Source: CBDFNN01 sp965250215 (GTDB lineage: Bacteria > Bacteroidota > Rhodothermia > Rhodothermales > DATKEJ01). From it: a DNA stretch of 64,000 bases. Under the pieces are notes generated by a model. That model was not told the DNA's origin. It did no database searches and saw nothing but the letters and a program-made list of their open reading frames with translations. The translations under genes and the position numbers were made by a program. Positions within the stretch are counted from its first letter, which is position 1; each line of letters starts with the position of its first letter. Positions 32,461 through 41,854 of the stretch are shown here, in pieces. The stretch spans positions 372,001 to 436,000 of the forward strand of contig CBDFNN010000004.1 in assembly GCA_965250215.1 (NCBI GenBank), written 5' to 3'.

Positions 32461-33798
32461 ATGCCCAATCTAAATCAGCAAGCCATGAGGACTCAAAAGA
32501 TACTAGTTAGTCTTTCCCTTTTACTTCTAAGCTCGGCCTCCATAGCTCAGCCTAGTCAAAGAATTTCTGGAGCTTCTCTCGAAACCCAGATTGAAGCCCT
32601 GGTCGCAGCTCAGCTAGAAGCGGAAGCGCTGAGTGGCGTCCTTGTCATTGCCCAAGAGGGCGAGCTGGTATTTCAAAAAGCATACGGCTACGCTGACTGG
32701 GAGCATCGTACTCCAAATTCATTGCGGACACGTTTCGGGATTGCCTCCATCACAAAGCCGATGACAGAGATCGTGGTCAATCTCATGATTGAGGATGGCT
32801 TGCTCGATTTAGATTCGCCCGTTGAGAAATATCTTAACGGCTTTCCAAAAGGGCCGAATGGGGGAGTAGCCACACTTCGACACTTGCTGACCCATCGCTC
32901 TGGAGTTCCACATCGAGTTACAAAGGCACTCGATGAAACGCAGCCCATATTTCCGGCCGAGATCGTTTCCCGTGTTCTACAAAAGGGCTTGTTATTCGAG
33001 CCGGGTAGTCAAAGGCTTTACAGCAGCGCGGGATTCACTTGCCTCGCCCGCGTGATTGAAATCATCGAAGGCAAGCCTTTCGAGACCGTCCTGGGTGAAC
33101 GAGTTTTCCAGCCAGCAAAGATGGCAACAGCGCTCAGTGAAACGGGTCGACGCTTGATGCCTTTCAGAGCCTTTCCATATGGCCTGGGCTCAGCCGATGG
33201 AAAACTAGCCGTCAAGAAAGCGCCCTACAAAGACCTTCGCTTCTTAACGGGAGCCGGATCTGTTTATGCCAGTGTGGAGGATCTTTTGCAGCTCATCGAA
33301 TCGATTAGAGCGGGAGTATTCGGAGAAGAAAGTAAGGAAGAATTGTTTTCGGGAAATCCATCAGATTGGACAAGCTGGACAGGCCGGACAAATGGTTATG
33401 AGGCCTCGGTGGATCTTCTACCATCTGAAAACTTAGTCTTTATTTTCCTGAGCAATCTTCAATCTGCGGCAAACTGGCAAGTACGAGGGCAAGTCAAAAA
33501 TCTTCTTATGGGCGAGGATATCGTCTCGATTCCTTCGCCGCCGCAAGTAGCGGAGTCTTTTGAGGACCCATCTTCTTTGGAGGGATTGTTTGGTGGTCGT
33601 GCTGAGATTCGCTTTGATGGCGGAGCGCTTTTTCGAGGAGACAATGAGTTCTATCCCGTAGATGGAGAGAGATACTATACTCCTGCCAGCGGCTCATACT
33701 TGCGCTTTCGAAGGGATTCAAATGGAGCAGTTGATGCACTTGTCTCGATAAGACCAAATGGTGAAGAGTCTGTTCTTCTCAAGTCAATCGATCATTGA
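32461..33798 (+). CDS. Exported serine hydrolase of the beta-lactamase/class C penicillin-binding family
   Basis: A 445-residue protein (421 if the in-frame Met at 32485 or its neighbour is used) with a signal peptide ending ASIA-Q. The active-site serine motif SITK (S-x-x-K) is at about residue 97, followed by LRHLLTHRSGV typical of the family. The second motif is YSSAGF (usual Y-x-N-x-G-Y, so Asn is Ser). The usual H-x-G third motif is replaced by GRTNGYEASVD. These differences suggest an esterase or peptidase rather than a true beta-lactamase. The last ~100 residues form an extra beta-rich domain. Operon partner of the flavoprotein gene. Confidence 0.87.
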   Translation: MPNLNQQAMRTQKILVSLSLLLLSSASIAQPSQRISGASLETQIEALVAAQLEAEALSGVLVIAQEGELVFQKAYGYADWEHRTPNSLRTRFGIASITKPMTEIVVNLMIEDGLLDLDSPVEKYLNGFPKGPNGGVATLRHLLTHRSGVPHRVTKALDETQPIFPAEIVSRVLQKGLLFEPGSQRLYSSAGFTCLARVIEIIEGKPFETVLGERVFQPAKMATALSETGRRLMPFRAFPYGLGSADGKLAVKKAPYKDLRFLTGAGSVYASVEDLLQLIESIRAGVFGEESKEELFSGNPSDWTSWTGRTNGYEASVDLLPSENLVFIFLSNLQSAANWQVRGQVKNLLMGEDIVSIPSPPQVAESFEDPSSLEGLFGGRAEIRFDGGALFRGDNEFYPVDGERYYTPASGSYLRFRRDSNGAVDALVSIRPNGEESVLLKSIDH

Positions 33799-33845
33799 TC
33801 TTGATCTGCTATTGAAATAGGTCTCTTTCTAATGGGCATGGGGCA

Positions 33846-33920
33846 GGACTGATTGCGTATGTAGCCTCGGTGGATGTTTTACAATCTGAATACCTAGTCT
33901 TCATAGACCTTGTTGCGGGT
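33846..33920 (+). pseudogene. Fragment of a second beta-lactamase-like gene
   Basis: One frame reads LIAYVASVDVLQSEYLVFID. Compare NGYEASVDLLPSENLVFIFL in the intact gene just upstream. About 20 codons remain, 50-120 bases after the intact gene's stop, as expected for the relic of a tandem duplicate. Confidence 0.6.
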
Positions 33921-34028
33921 TACCTCCTCGCGCAAAATATTGTCTGAAATATTGGCCATGATCGCTCCTCTACATTAAATATCATGCGACAAAAAGGGGC
34001 TAAAGAATTCCCACGTCGAGTAATACCC

Positions 34029-34057
34029 TTGACAATCCATTGCCTTTTTAGTATTTA
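34029..34057 (+). promoter_or_regulatory. Sigma70-type promoter of the PadR gene
   Basis: TTGACA (34029-34034), exactly 17 bases, TATTTA (34052-34057). The start codon is at 34085. A consensus -35 of this kind is unusual for Bacteroidota, which mostly use TTTG-type promoters, so the module may be imported. Confidence 0.6.
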
Positions 34058-34074
34058 GTACTAATCGTACTAAA
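34054..34074. promoter_or_regulatory. Probable PadR operator
   Basis: TTTAGTAC, 5-base spacer, GTACTAAA: a perfect 8-base inverted repeat that overlaps the -10 box and ends 10 bases before the PadR start codon. This position suits negative autoregulation. Confidence 0.6.
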
Positions 34075-34084
34075 AAGCACCGGC

Positions 34085-34636
34085 ATGGCGATAACAAAAG
34101 CTATAAATATTACTGAACTCGGCTACATGCTTATGGGCCTGCTCTCATCCGGACCCATGTCAGGGTATGCTATCCGTCAAATATTAGAAACCACACCGCT
34201 TGGTCACTATTCTGATAGCCCGGGCAGTATCTATCCTGCTCTTAAGAAGCTTCAGGCTTTAGGCTGTATTGAACAAGTAAAGACGACAACACAACGCTCT
34301 ACGGTAAAGAAAACATTTGCAATAACCTGTGAGGGCCAAGAGGCATTAAAGAGTTGGTTTGAATACCCTACGACATCAACTCACTTAATGGGCAAGCATA
34401 TGCCCAGATTGCTCTTGCGGTTCAGTTTTATGAGCGCGCATGTTTCATCCAGCCATATGAAGCAATTTTTAAAACGCCTCATCGCTGATGTTGAAGAATA
34501 TCACAAATACCTTGAACAAACGAGGGCAGCTTTAAGCAATGCAATGGACCTCTCCGGCAAACTCGCTCTCAATCACGGCATCTTATCTGCTAAAATGCAG
34601 ATCGCTTGGGCCAAGGAAGCCTTAAAAGCACTATAA
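34085..34636 (+). CDS. PadR-family transcriptional regulator
   Basis: A 183-residue protein. The N-terminal winged helix has the PadR signature: LGYMLMGLLSSGPMSGYAIR, SPGSIYPALKKLQALGCIEQ and then TFAITCEGQEALKSWF. The C-terminal half is the helical Vir-like dimerisation region (HMKQFLKRLIADVEEYHKYL). PadR proteins repress neighbouring genes in response to small molecules. The likely target is its own operon with the membrane protein 56 bases downstream, through the palindrome at 34054. Confidence 0.9.
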   Translation: MAITKAINITELGYMLMGLLSSGPMSGYAIRQILETTPLGHYSDSPGSIYPALKKLQALGCIEQVKTTTQRSTVKKTFAITCEGQEALKSWFEYPTTSTHLMGKHMPRLLLRFSFMSAHVSSSHMKQFLKRLIADVEEYHKYLEQTRAALSNAMDLSGKLALNHGILSAKMQIAWAKEALKAL

Positions 34637-34692
34637 CCCAAAAAACTATATCAAAGAGTGAAACACCCATATTCGACAGAAAGGAACTTCTT

Positions 34693-35577
34693 ATGACTAT
34701 ACGATCAATATTATCTGGCTCCGCAGGGCTAATGGGACTCACCCTTATTCACATTATCGCTGTTATTATCGCCGGGGTGGCTTTTGGTATAACTGAACCC
34801 GCTTCTACTGATCTCGCCGAACAACAAAATGCATTTGGGCTATTCGTATTAATGTGCACGATCAATTCTATCACTCTCTTTACCCTTGCGAAATATTCAT
34901 CATGGACTGGCAAAAGACTTTCACTCGGCATCTTCATCATTTATTTCGGCATTGCTCCGTTTATGTCGCTGATTGAAGCTGTTTTCTTTCTTTCCTCTCC
35001 GACACCAACAGTTGCCTTGTCACTGATGGCGATGCAGGGTTTCAGTATTTTACTTGTTGCCCTTGTGGTGCCCTTCAGCACGGGTAAAAGAAAAGTGAGT
35101 GACGAAAGCCTGCTAAGCACGCGCCTTGCCTCGAGCGCCGCATTGCTTCGCACTGCTAGTCTTATCGCAGTGGCGTATCTCGTAATATATTGGGTTTTTG
35201 GCTATTACGTGGCATGGCAAGACGCTGATCTGCGGGCTTTTTATGGCGGTAATGAATTAGTGCCTTTCTTTGATCATCTCATCAATTCAATCCAACAGGG
35301 GCCGGGGATTTTCCTCTTTCAGCTTTTCCGCGGTGTACTCTGGGCTGGACTAGCCTATGTTATTTATCGCATGGTCAACAAAGGCCCCTTTGCGACAATG
35401 ATTTTAACGGGCTTGTGTTTTTCTCTCCTAATGGCAACCGGCCTACTACTCCCAAATGAATATATGCCTGAAAATGTAAGGTCTGTTCATATGATAGAAG
35501 TATTATCGTCCAATGCTGTTTTTGGAATGTTAGCGGCATGGCTCTGGATTAAAAGCGAGAAGGTTGTTGAGGTCTAA
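34693..35577 (+). CDS. Integral membrane protein with about eight TM segments
   Basis: A 294-residue polytopic protein from the ATG at 34693 (AAGGAAC upstream). The longer frame to 34606 overlaps the PadR gene and is rejected. TM segments include LTLIHIIAVIIAGVAF, FVLMCTINSITLFTLA, LGIFIIYFGIAPFMSLIEAV, FSILLVALVVPFS, SLIAVAYLVIYWVFGYYVAW, FRGVLWAGLAYVIY, TMILTGLCFSLLMATGLLL and FGMLAAWLWI. No transporter motif recognised. Pairing of a PadR regulator with a multi-pass protein suggests an export or stress-response role. Confidence 0.72.
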   Translation: MTIRSILSGSAGLMGLTLIHIIAVIIAGVAFGITEPASTDLAEQQNAFGLFVLMCTINSITLFTLAKYSSWTGKRLSLGIFIIYFGIAPFMSLIEAVFFLSSPTPTVALSLMAMQGFSILLVALVVPFSTGKRKVSDESLLSTRLASSAALLRTASLIAVAYLVIYWVFGYYVAWQDADLRAFYGGNELVPFFDHLINSIQQGPGIFLFQLFRGVLWAGLAYVIYRMVNKGPFATMILTGLCFSLLMATGLLLPNEYMPENVRSVHMIEVLSSNAVFGMLAAWLWIKSEKVVEV

Positions 35578-35586
35578 CGCATATAA

Positions 35587-35690
35587 AGCGGCCAGAAACG
35601 ACTGGGATGCCCAGGTGCTCTTTGCCGATGAGAACGGAGCTACTAACATAGAAGGTGTCTATGTCGTGGGGGATGCGAAGACGGCACACC
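35587..35690 (+). pseudogene. Fragment of a second thioredoxin-reductase-like gene
   Basis: One frame reads ARNDWDAQVLFADENGATNI, EGVYVVGDAKT. Compare ENDWGAEVLYSDDFGATNID, GIYVVGDAKT at the end of the intact flavoprotein gene at 31502. Only this ~35-codon piece remains. Confidence 0.72.
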
Positions 35691-35825
35691 GTAGCAAACC
35701 TTATTTAGGTCTCTCCTTGTAACCTCTTCCAAGGAGTCCCGTGTTATTTGAGTGCGAGCATTAGCGTATCGAAATCGCTAATCCGGATACGAACATAGTC
35801 CCATCAATCATTTAGACCGCTCCTT

Positions 35826-37181
35826 GTGATCAAGAATACCATCACCACCTTCATGCTGGTATTTCTCCTCAGCGTGCCAAATACTGAAAGCCATGCGCAG
35901 AGCAGTGAAGATGAACGCAACTTCTACAAAACCCACCAAGCCCTGGCAGGAGTTTATGAGACAAGCCAAGAAAAAATCGTCATTGGCTTAATCGCTAGCG
36001 CGGACATCATCTATTTTCAGCGGCTATCTAACGGCGATATGCGTTTCATGGCTAAAGACGGAAGCCCTCACAAATTTCGATATAGTCCCACGCGAAACTC
36101 AACAGAGTTGACTGCAGGCCGAATCGATTTTCGATTGAATTCAGATGGCGAATTAAGCAGTCTTCTATGGACGGATGCGACGGGAAAGCAAAATGTGGCG
36201 CGGCGTGTGATCGGGTCTAGCGAAGATATTCAGTTTTCGAATGGGGAGAAGGCCTCGCTCAAAGGGACTCTCCTCATGCCTGAAGGCGATGGTCCCTTTC
36301 CCGCTGTTGTTGTTATTCCCCAAGGCGATCGCACTGATTTATGGGATGTAGGAATGTGGCTTTACTCCCGCGGACTCGCTGTCCTCGTCTACGATCAACG
36401 CAACAATGAAAAAGGATTATCAAGCGGGGAGGTAGTCTCTGGAGGCTATCAGGATCAACAGCATATTTATGCGGGTGATGCCATCGCCGCGATTCACTTT
36501 CTACAATCACGTGAGGACATCGACGCTGGACGGGTCGGTGTTATTGGCTGGAGCGGCGGTGGCTTCACCGGCGCAATAGTCGCGGGGGAAATGCCGGAGC
36601 TTGCTTTCTATGTGAACATCGCGGGCGATGCTTCGCCTGGTTTCGAACAGGCTTCTCACATGTTTGTCGCTCGACTGATGCGGCAAGGTTTTTCTGATGA
36701 AGAAGTAGAAGCCGGTCGACGTTTGGTTGGTATGCATTTTGGCGTCGCCGAGGGAAAGGTGAGCTGGGAGGCCTATCAGGCTGAAATCGAGCGTGTAAAA
36801 GAAGGGGAGTGGTATCAATATTTGACGAGCCGCTACTCCATTCCTTTCACGAAAAAAGAAGGCGTGCTAAAGATCGGACACTATCAAAACGAGTGGCCAC
36901 CGGAACGTGTTTACGGACAGATTTCATCCGTTCCAACGCTAGGCGTGTTCTTCGAGTTTGACCATTCATCCGCGCCTTCATCTCCGGACCATTTCTATAC
37001 ATCGCTCCGAGCAGCAGGCAACGGTGATTTTGCCGTTGTGATGATCCCCGACGCCCATCATGGTGGATTCGTAGTCGATGGTCTCGGATATCGATTCGAT
37101 ACCTCCAAACTTAAAAAGCGCTCTCCCTTGCTCATCGACACCGTCGCCAATTGGGTTGAAAGACATACAAAGCTTCCCTAG
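35826..37181 (+). CDS. Exported alpha/beta hydrolase
   Basis: A 451-residue protein started by GTG at 35826, with a signal peptide (TFMLVFLLSVPNTESHA-Q). An N-terminal ~130-residue beta-rich domain precedes the hydrolase fold. The oxyanion strand is FPAVVVIPQGD, the nucleophile elbow is GWSGGG (near residue 240) and the likely catalytic His is in PDAHHGGFVV near residue 425. The fold is that of the CocE/BAAT-like dienelactone hydrolase superfamily. The substrate is unknown. It stands alone between the PadR module and the di-haem cytochrome. Confidence 0.85.
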   Translation: MIKNTITTFMLVFLLSVPNTESHAQSSEDERNFYKTHQALAGVYETSQEKIVIGLIASADIIYFQRLSNGDMRFMAKDGSPHKFRYSPTRNSTELTAGRIDFRLNSDGELSSLLWTDATGKQNVARRVIGSSEDIQFSNGEKASLKGTLLMPEGDGPFPAVVVIPQGDRTDLWDVGMWLYSRGLAVLVYDQRNNEKGLSSGEVVSGGYQDQQHIYAGDAIAAIHFLQSREDIDAGRVGVIGWSGGGFTGAIVAGEMPELAFYVNIAGDASPGFEQASHMFVARLMRQGFSDEEVEAGRRLVGMHFGVAEGKVSWEAYQAEIERVKEGEWYQYLTSRYSIPFTKKEGVLKIGHYQNEWPPERVYGQISSVPTLGVFFEFDHSSAPSSPDHFYTSLRAAGNGDFAVVMIPDAHHGGFVVDGLGYRFDTSKLKKRSPLLIDTVANWVERHTKLP

Positions 37182-37359
37182 AGAAGCCCGTTTTTCTGCA
37201 AGACGAACTTTCTTCTCCATTCGACAAATTGGTCTTGATTGCCTATTCTTTAAGAACAGCACGATAATCGCTGTCCGAGAATCACTTCCCGCATCGAGGC
37301 GCAGGAGTCAAATTTCGGACTATCACCTATTGATTTAACGTTTGCTTTGAGGTAATAAC

Positions 37360-39138
37360 ATGTTGAATAAGATAGCTACGCTCGCTCTCATCCTTAGCCT
37401 AGCCGGATGCAATCTCGCCCGACAAAAAGGCGCACAAATCACCGAAGGAGAAAAGACCCCATTCGCAAAAGGCAATGTGGTAAATCTTGAACAGGGCTGG
37501 ACAGACGACAGCCAGGAAGAATTCTACTTTACCGACCAGGGCTCTCGCATCATGCCCTACGAATGGCTACTTGCTCTTGAGCAGGCTTCAAGTCAAGACA
37601 AGTATCTGACCGATGAAAATATCATCGCTCTCCGCTACTTGCCCGCCAAGCCGAGCACTTGGAATCCGGATGGCCTACCCGTCGGCTTTATCAAAAGCAA
37701 GGCCGAAAATGGAGAATCGTCGTTTGGACTCAACTGTGCCGCTTGCCATACCACACAGATTAGGTATGGCGACACCCACATGCGCATCGATGGAGGACCC
37801 ACGATGGGAAATTTCGAAGAGCTCAACGCCACACTTGTATCTGCGCTTAGCGAGACCTCGCAGGACACGGAGAAGTTTGATCGATTTGCAAAGGCCGTTC
37901 TCGGAGACGGCGCCAATAGCACAAACACCGAAGCGCTACGAGAAAGCTTGTCGTCCCAAACGGAGGCACTCGCCCACCGCAACCTTATCAACCATTCCGG
38001 AGTCAATCAGCCTCACTATGGTTTCGGAAGACTCGATGCCGTCGGCGCGATCTTCAACAAGGTCATGGTGAACCTAGCCGGAGTGCCTGAGAATGCGAGA
38101 GCTTCGGATGCACCCGCCAGTTATCCCTTCATTTGGGGAACGCACCAATCCGATTTTGTCCAGTGGACCGGTTTCGCGCCCAATGGCCCGGCAACCGTTG
38201 GAGCGTTGATACGCAATGGGGGAGAGGTCGTCGGAGTCTATGGGGAAGTCGATATTCCAGAGAGTACGAGCGCGCATTCCTATACCTCATCGCTGCAACT
38301 AAAGAATCTAGGGAAGCTGGAGGCTTGGGTGGCAGAGCTTCGCTCGCCAGCATGGCCCGCCAAGTATCTCCCTGCTGTGGATCCGATTAAGGCCGCGAAG
38401 GGGGAAATTCATTTCGATAAACTCTGCATCTCCTGTCATGCCGTTGTGCCGCGCGATCAGGAAGGCGAAAATTACAAGGCCGTCCTAACGCCGATCAGCG
38501 AGCTTGGAACGGATCCCGGCGAATGGAACAACATGATTCGTTTGCTAGACGCCGGTAACTTCGAAGGACGTAAGGAAGGCGTGCTTGCGGGGGGCGAAAT
38601 TCCGAATCAAACCACAGGACTCATGCCCTTGGTTAACTCTGTTGTTGGTTCCGCGCTGAAGCATCCCGTGCAGACGGTAGAAGCGATTCTTATCCAAATT
38701 GCTGGTGGGAAAGACGCGAAGAAGTTCGATGATTCGGAGAATGAAAATAACGAGGATGTTCATCCGCAACTGGCGTCATCTTTGTCTGAACTTTCGGCAA
38801 GCATGAAAGCGCACGTGGATTCCCTTGCTAAAAAATCGGGCACCTACAAGGCCCGGCCCTTGAATGGAATATGGGCAACGGCTCCTTATCTGCACAACGG
38901 CTCGGTCCCGAATCTCTATGAGCTGTTGTTGCCGGACACCGAGCGATCTACAACCTTTTATGTGGGGAGTCGGCTTCTCGATGTTGAGAAGGTCGGCTTT
39001 GTCTCGGATAGGAGCGATGATAATACTTTCATGATCGATACAAGCCTGAAGGGCAACTCGAATGCCGGCCACGAATATGGGTGGAAATTGAGTGACGTGG
39101 AGCGCATGGAATTGGTCGAGTTTATGAAGACCTTATAG
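37360..39138 (+). CDS. Di-haem cytochrome c lipoprotein, RoxA/di-haem peroxidase-like
   Basis: A 592-residue predicted lipoprotein (lipobox LSLAGC). Two c-type haem motifs are visible: CAACH (126-130) and CISCH (356-360). The C-terminal motif KARPLNGIWATAPYLHNGS, followed by VPNLYELLLP, is the hallmark of the RoxA/di-haem cytochrome c peroxidase-like family, in which the second haem is reached through that segment. Members include rubber oxygenase RoxA, which cleaves polyisoprene, and many uncharacterised peroxidase-like proteins. The substrate here is unknown. It begins a co-oriented set of exported genes (37.4-42.7 kb). Confidence 0.88.
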   Translation: MLNKIATLALILSLAGCNLARQKGAQITEGEKTPFAKGNVVNLEQGWTDDSQEEFYFTDQGSRIMPYEWLLALEQASSQDKYLTDENIIALRYLPAKPSTWNPDGLPVGFIKSKAENGESSFGLNCAACHTTQIRYGDTHMRIDGGPTMGNFEELNATLVSALSETSQDTEKFDRFAKAVLGDGANSTNTEALRESLSSQTEALAHRNLINHSGVNQPHYGFGRLDAVGAIFNKVMVNLAGVPENARASDAPASYPFIWGTHQSDFVQWTGFAPNGPATVGALIRNGGEVVGVYGEVDIPESTSAHSYTSSLQLKNLGKLEAWVAELRSPAWPAKYLPAVDPIKAAKGEIHFDKLCISCHAVVPRDQEGENYKAVLTPISELGTDPGEWNNMIRLLDAGNFEGRKEGVLAGGEIPNQTTGLMPLVNSVVGSALKHPVQTVEAILIQIAGGKDAKKFDDSENENNEDVHPQLASSLSELSASMKAHVDSLAKKSGTYKARPLNGIWATAPYLHNGSVPNLYELLLPDTERSTTFYVGSRLLDVEKVGFVSDRSDDNTFMIDTSLKGNSNAGHEYGWKLSDVERMELVEFMKTL

Positions 39139-39337
39139 GTATAGAAAGTTGAGAAGGCCGTCGAGAACGGTCTTCGTCTACCGAGAACGGCAACGATCAG
39201 TATGCACCCTCTAGCTTAGGAGCTTGAGAAATTTTGAATGGAGGTCCATATTATGTGGACTTCCATCCTGATTTGTGAATCAGCCCGACTCTTTCGTAAC
39301 CTGATTCAAAGTCCTGATCAACGAAACAGCCGCTCTG

Positions 39338-40249
39338 ATGAAACTACCGATCCTCCTTTCCCTCGCACTACTCTACTCTTGCGCCTCTCCGCCTGCGGAG
39401 CCCGAGGCCATCACGCACTCCTTCTTTGTAGCTGGACCGAATTTCACTGGAATCGTCGGTGAGTCTGGAGAGATTCTACGAGACACAGGCCGACCGGGAG
39501 CTCGCGACGGATACGTCCTTCCCAATGGCAACATGCTTATCGCTTGGGCTGATGAGGTGCAAGAGATCGATCCTCAAGATCAGGTCCTCTTTTCCTACAA
39601 ACTCGATTCAACAAATGCCGAACTAGGCACCGCCGTCCGGCTAGATAACGGTCGGACCATGATCACAGAGCTCGGCGAGAATCCTAGGATCTTGGAGATC
39701 GATGCAGAGGGACAGATCGCGGTTGAGGTCCCACTGCAGCCCGAGACCGATAATGCCCATATGCAGACTCGCATGGCTAGGAAGCTGGCCAGCGGTAACT
39801 ATCTCGTACCTCATCTGCTGGCCTTCGCGGTCAAAGAGTATCAACCCGACGGCACTGTCGTGGATATTATTAGGACGGATCGGGAGGAGCTTGGGGGTCG
39901 GCCCGATAGGAACTGGCCCTTCACCGCCATCCGACTCGAGAATGGAAATACCCTCATCAATCTTACCAATGGAAATAAAACCATTGAGACCGATCCCTCA
40001 GGAGCGATTGTCTGGAAGGCCACCAACGACGACTTTGAGTCGGATCCTTTTGATGATCCTTGTGGGGCGCAACGCCTGGCGAATGGCAATACGGTCGTCG
40101 CGAGTTATCATCGGGAGGAAGGGGTGAAGCTATTCGAGATTACTAGAGAGAAGGAAATCGTCTGGACTTACGAAGGACCGAATCGGGTCCATCATTTCCA
40201 GATCCTTACAACCAACGGAGTACCGATTGAAGGTCGGCCGATGAAATAG
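39338..40249 (+). CDS. Beta-propeller lipoprotein
   Basis: A 303-residue predicted lipoprotein (LALLYSC-AS lipobox). It consists of repeated blades of the type DGYVLPNGNMLIAWADEVQE, AVRLDNGRTMITELGENPRI, ARKLASGNYLVPHL, AIRLENGNTLINLTNGNKTI and AQRLANGNTVVASYH, giving at least five blades with the L-x-NGN-T/M-L-I strand, ending WTYEGPNRVHHFQIL. The pattern resembles PQQ-type or arylsulfotransferase-like propellers, but catalytic residues were not identified. Probably a periplasmic binding or scaffold protein for the neighbouring oxidative genes. Confidence 0.8.
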   Translation: MKLPILLSLALLYSCASPPAEPEAITHSFFVAGPNFTGIVGESGEILRDTGRPGARDGYVLPNGNMLIAWADEVQEIDPQDQVLFSYKLDSTNAELGTAVRLDNGRTMITELGENPRILEIDAEGQIAVEVPLQPETDNAHMQTRMARKLASGNYLVPHLLAFAVKEYQPDGTVVDIIRTDREELGGRPDRNWPFTAIRLENGNTLINLTNGNKTIETDPSGAIVWKATNDDFESDPFDDPCGAQRLANGNTVVASYHREEGVKLFEITREKEIVWTYEGPNRVHHFQILTTNGVPIEGRPMK

Positions 40250-40345
40250 GATCTTGCAATAAGAGAGTAAGACGACTTGCTCAAGATTCATCCAGAACAG
40301 AAAAGAAAAGACCACGAACCACGAACAAATAACCAAGAACCATTC

Positions 40346-41671
40346 ATGTCTAATCGCCGAGAATTTGTAAAAGCCTCAGCAGCAACCGCCCTCGGGTTCA
40401 CGATTATCCCAAGACACGTCCTTGGAGGTCGAGGATACAAGGCCCCGAGCGATACCTTGAACATCGCCGCAATCGGATGTGGCGGAAAAGGCTCCGTGGA
40501 CATCAATGGTTGCTCCAGTGAAAATATCATGGCCCTCTGTGATGTCGATGACAGACGGGGAGCAGGAATATTTAGAGCCTTCCCAAAGGCCACTCGATAT
40601 AAAGATTTTCGAGTCATGTTAGAGCAGGAGAAAGACATTGATGCCGTGACAGTCTCAACTCCTGATCACACCCATGCCGTCATGGCATCGATGGCGATGA
40701 AAATGGGCAAGCATGTATTCTGTCAAAAGCCGCTTACTCGAACACTTTGGGAAGTTGGAGAGCTCAAGCGAATCGCGAAGGAGACTGGTGTCACAACCCA
40801 AATGGGAAATCAAGGACATGCGCAGGATGGCACTCGGCAAATACGGGAAATAGTAGAAGCAGGTCTCATTGGTGATGTGCACGAAGTCCGGTTCTGGACA
40901 GATCGACCCATTTGGCCACAAGCGATTAATAGGCCGAGCAACTTGCATTGGACTCCATCAAGTCTCGACTGGGATCTCTGGCTGGGACCAGCGCCACACA
41001 GACCCTACAATCCAGATTACGCTCCCTTCAATTGGCGTGGATGGTGGGATTTCGGAACGGGCGCTTTGGGCGACATTGCCTGTCACGCCATGGATGCCGC
41101 ATTTTGGACTTTAGACCTAAAAAATCCAACGCGAATCGAGGCTGAAACCACGACCCTATTTCCAGAGAGCCCACCAGCAACCTCTCGAATTACCTATAAC
41201 TTTCCTGCTACGGATAAACGCTCTGCAATCAAGGCCGTCTGGTACGATGGAAATATTCAACCGGCAAGACCAACAGAAATGGCGGGCGCTAGATTCGAGG
41301 GCATTATGGAGACCAATGGTCAGATGTTTATTGGTGACAAGGGTATTCTAGTTGCGGATTGGCTTGGAGAAGCAGCAAGACTTTATCCAGATGCACTTAA
41401 CGAGGAAGTCCTCGCTAATCCACCAGCAGAAAAGTATGCGCGAACGAATGGAGTCTACCTTGAATGGATCGAGGCTTGCAAGGCGGGAATGCAGCCAGGG
41501 TCGAATATCCTTGACCATTCCGGTCCACTGACGGAGATGGTCTTACTCGGAAATTTGGCCGTCCGTTCGGGAGAAGTCATCGAGTGGGATAGCGAGACCA
41601 TGCAGGTTACAAACGTCACTGGGCCCAATGCTTATTTGTGGGAAGAATATCGCGATGGCTGGACTCTATAA
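40346..41671 (+). CDS. Tat-exported Gfo/Idh/MocA-family oxidoreductase
   Basis: A 441-residue protein starting at the ATG at 40346, which places a twin-arginine signal at residues 3-30 (NRREFVKASAATALGF). The Rossmann part starts LNIAAIGCGGKGSVD and the usual E-K-P motif reads FCQKPLTRT (Gln for Glu). The substrate-binding half contains WRGWWDFGTGALGDIACHAM, with the G-x-L-x-D-x-G/A-x-H signature. Such periplasmic NAD(P)-type sugar oxidoreductases with tightly bound cofactor are abundant in Bacteroidota and planctomycetes and oxidise sugars or glycosides. Fifty-odd AC-rich bases before the ATG form a low-complexity tract (CCACGAACCACGAAC). Confidence 0.9.
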   Translation: MSNRREFVKASAATALGFTIIPRHVLGGRGYKAPSDTLNIAAIGCGGKGSVDINGCSSENIMALCDVDDRRGAGIFRAFPKATRYKDFRVMLEQEKDIDAVTVSTPDHTHAVMASMAMKMGKHVFCQKPLTRTLWEVGELKRIAKETGVTTQMGNQGHAQDGTRQIREIVEAGLIGDVHEVRFWTDRPIWPQAINRPSNLHWTPSSLDWDLWLGPAPHRPYNPDYAPFNWRGWWDFGTGALGDIACHAMDAAFWTLDLKNPTRIEAETTTLFPESPPATSRITYNFPATDKRSAIKAVWYDGNIQPARPTEMAGARFEGIMETNGQMFIGDKGILVADWLGEAARLYPDALNEEVLANPPAEKYARTNGVYLEWIEACKAGMQPGSNILDHSGPLTEMVLLGNLAVRSGEVIEWDSETMQVTNVTGPNAYLWEEYRDGWTL

Positions 41672-41854
41672 AAGGGATCCGGCTCACTGTCGCGAGATCT
41701 TCGAGGTAATTGTGTGACTTCATGGAATGATTTTCTTGACGCATGTTCTGGCCTTTCCAGTCGAGGGAGCCTGCGAATATCAAGTTCTCAAATGTCCTAG
41801 AAAATACCTCATCCCACCGTATTCTTTGTTTACGCAAATCGTTGCCAACACATT

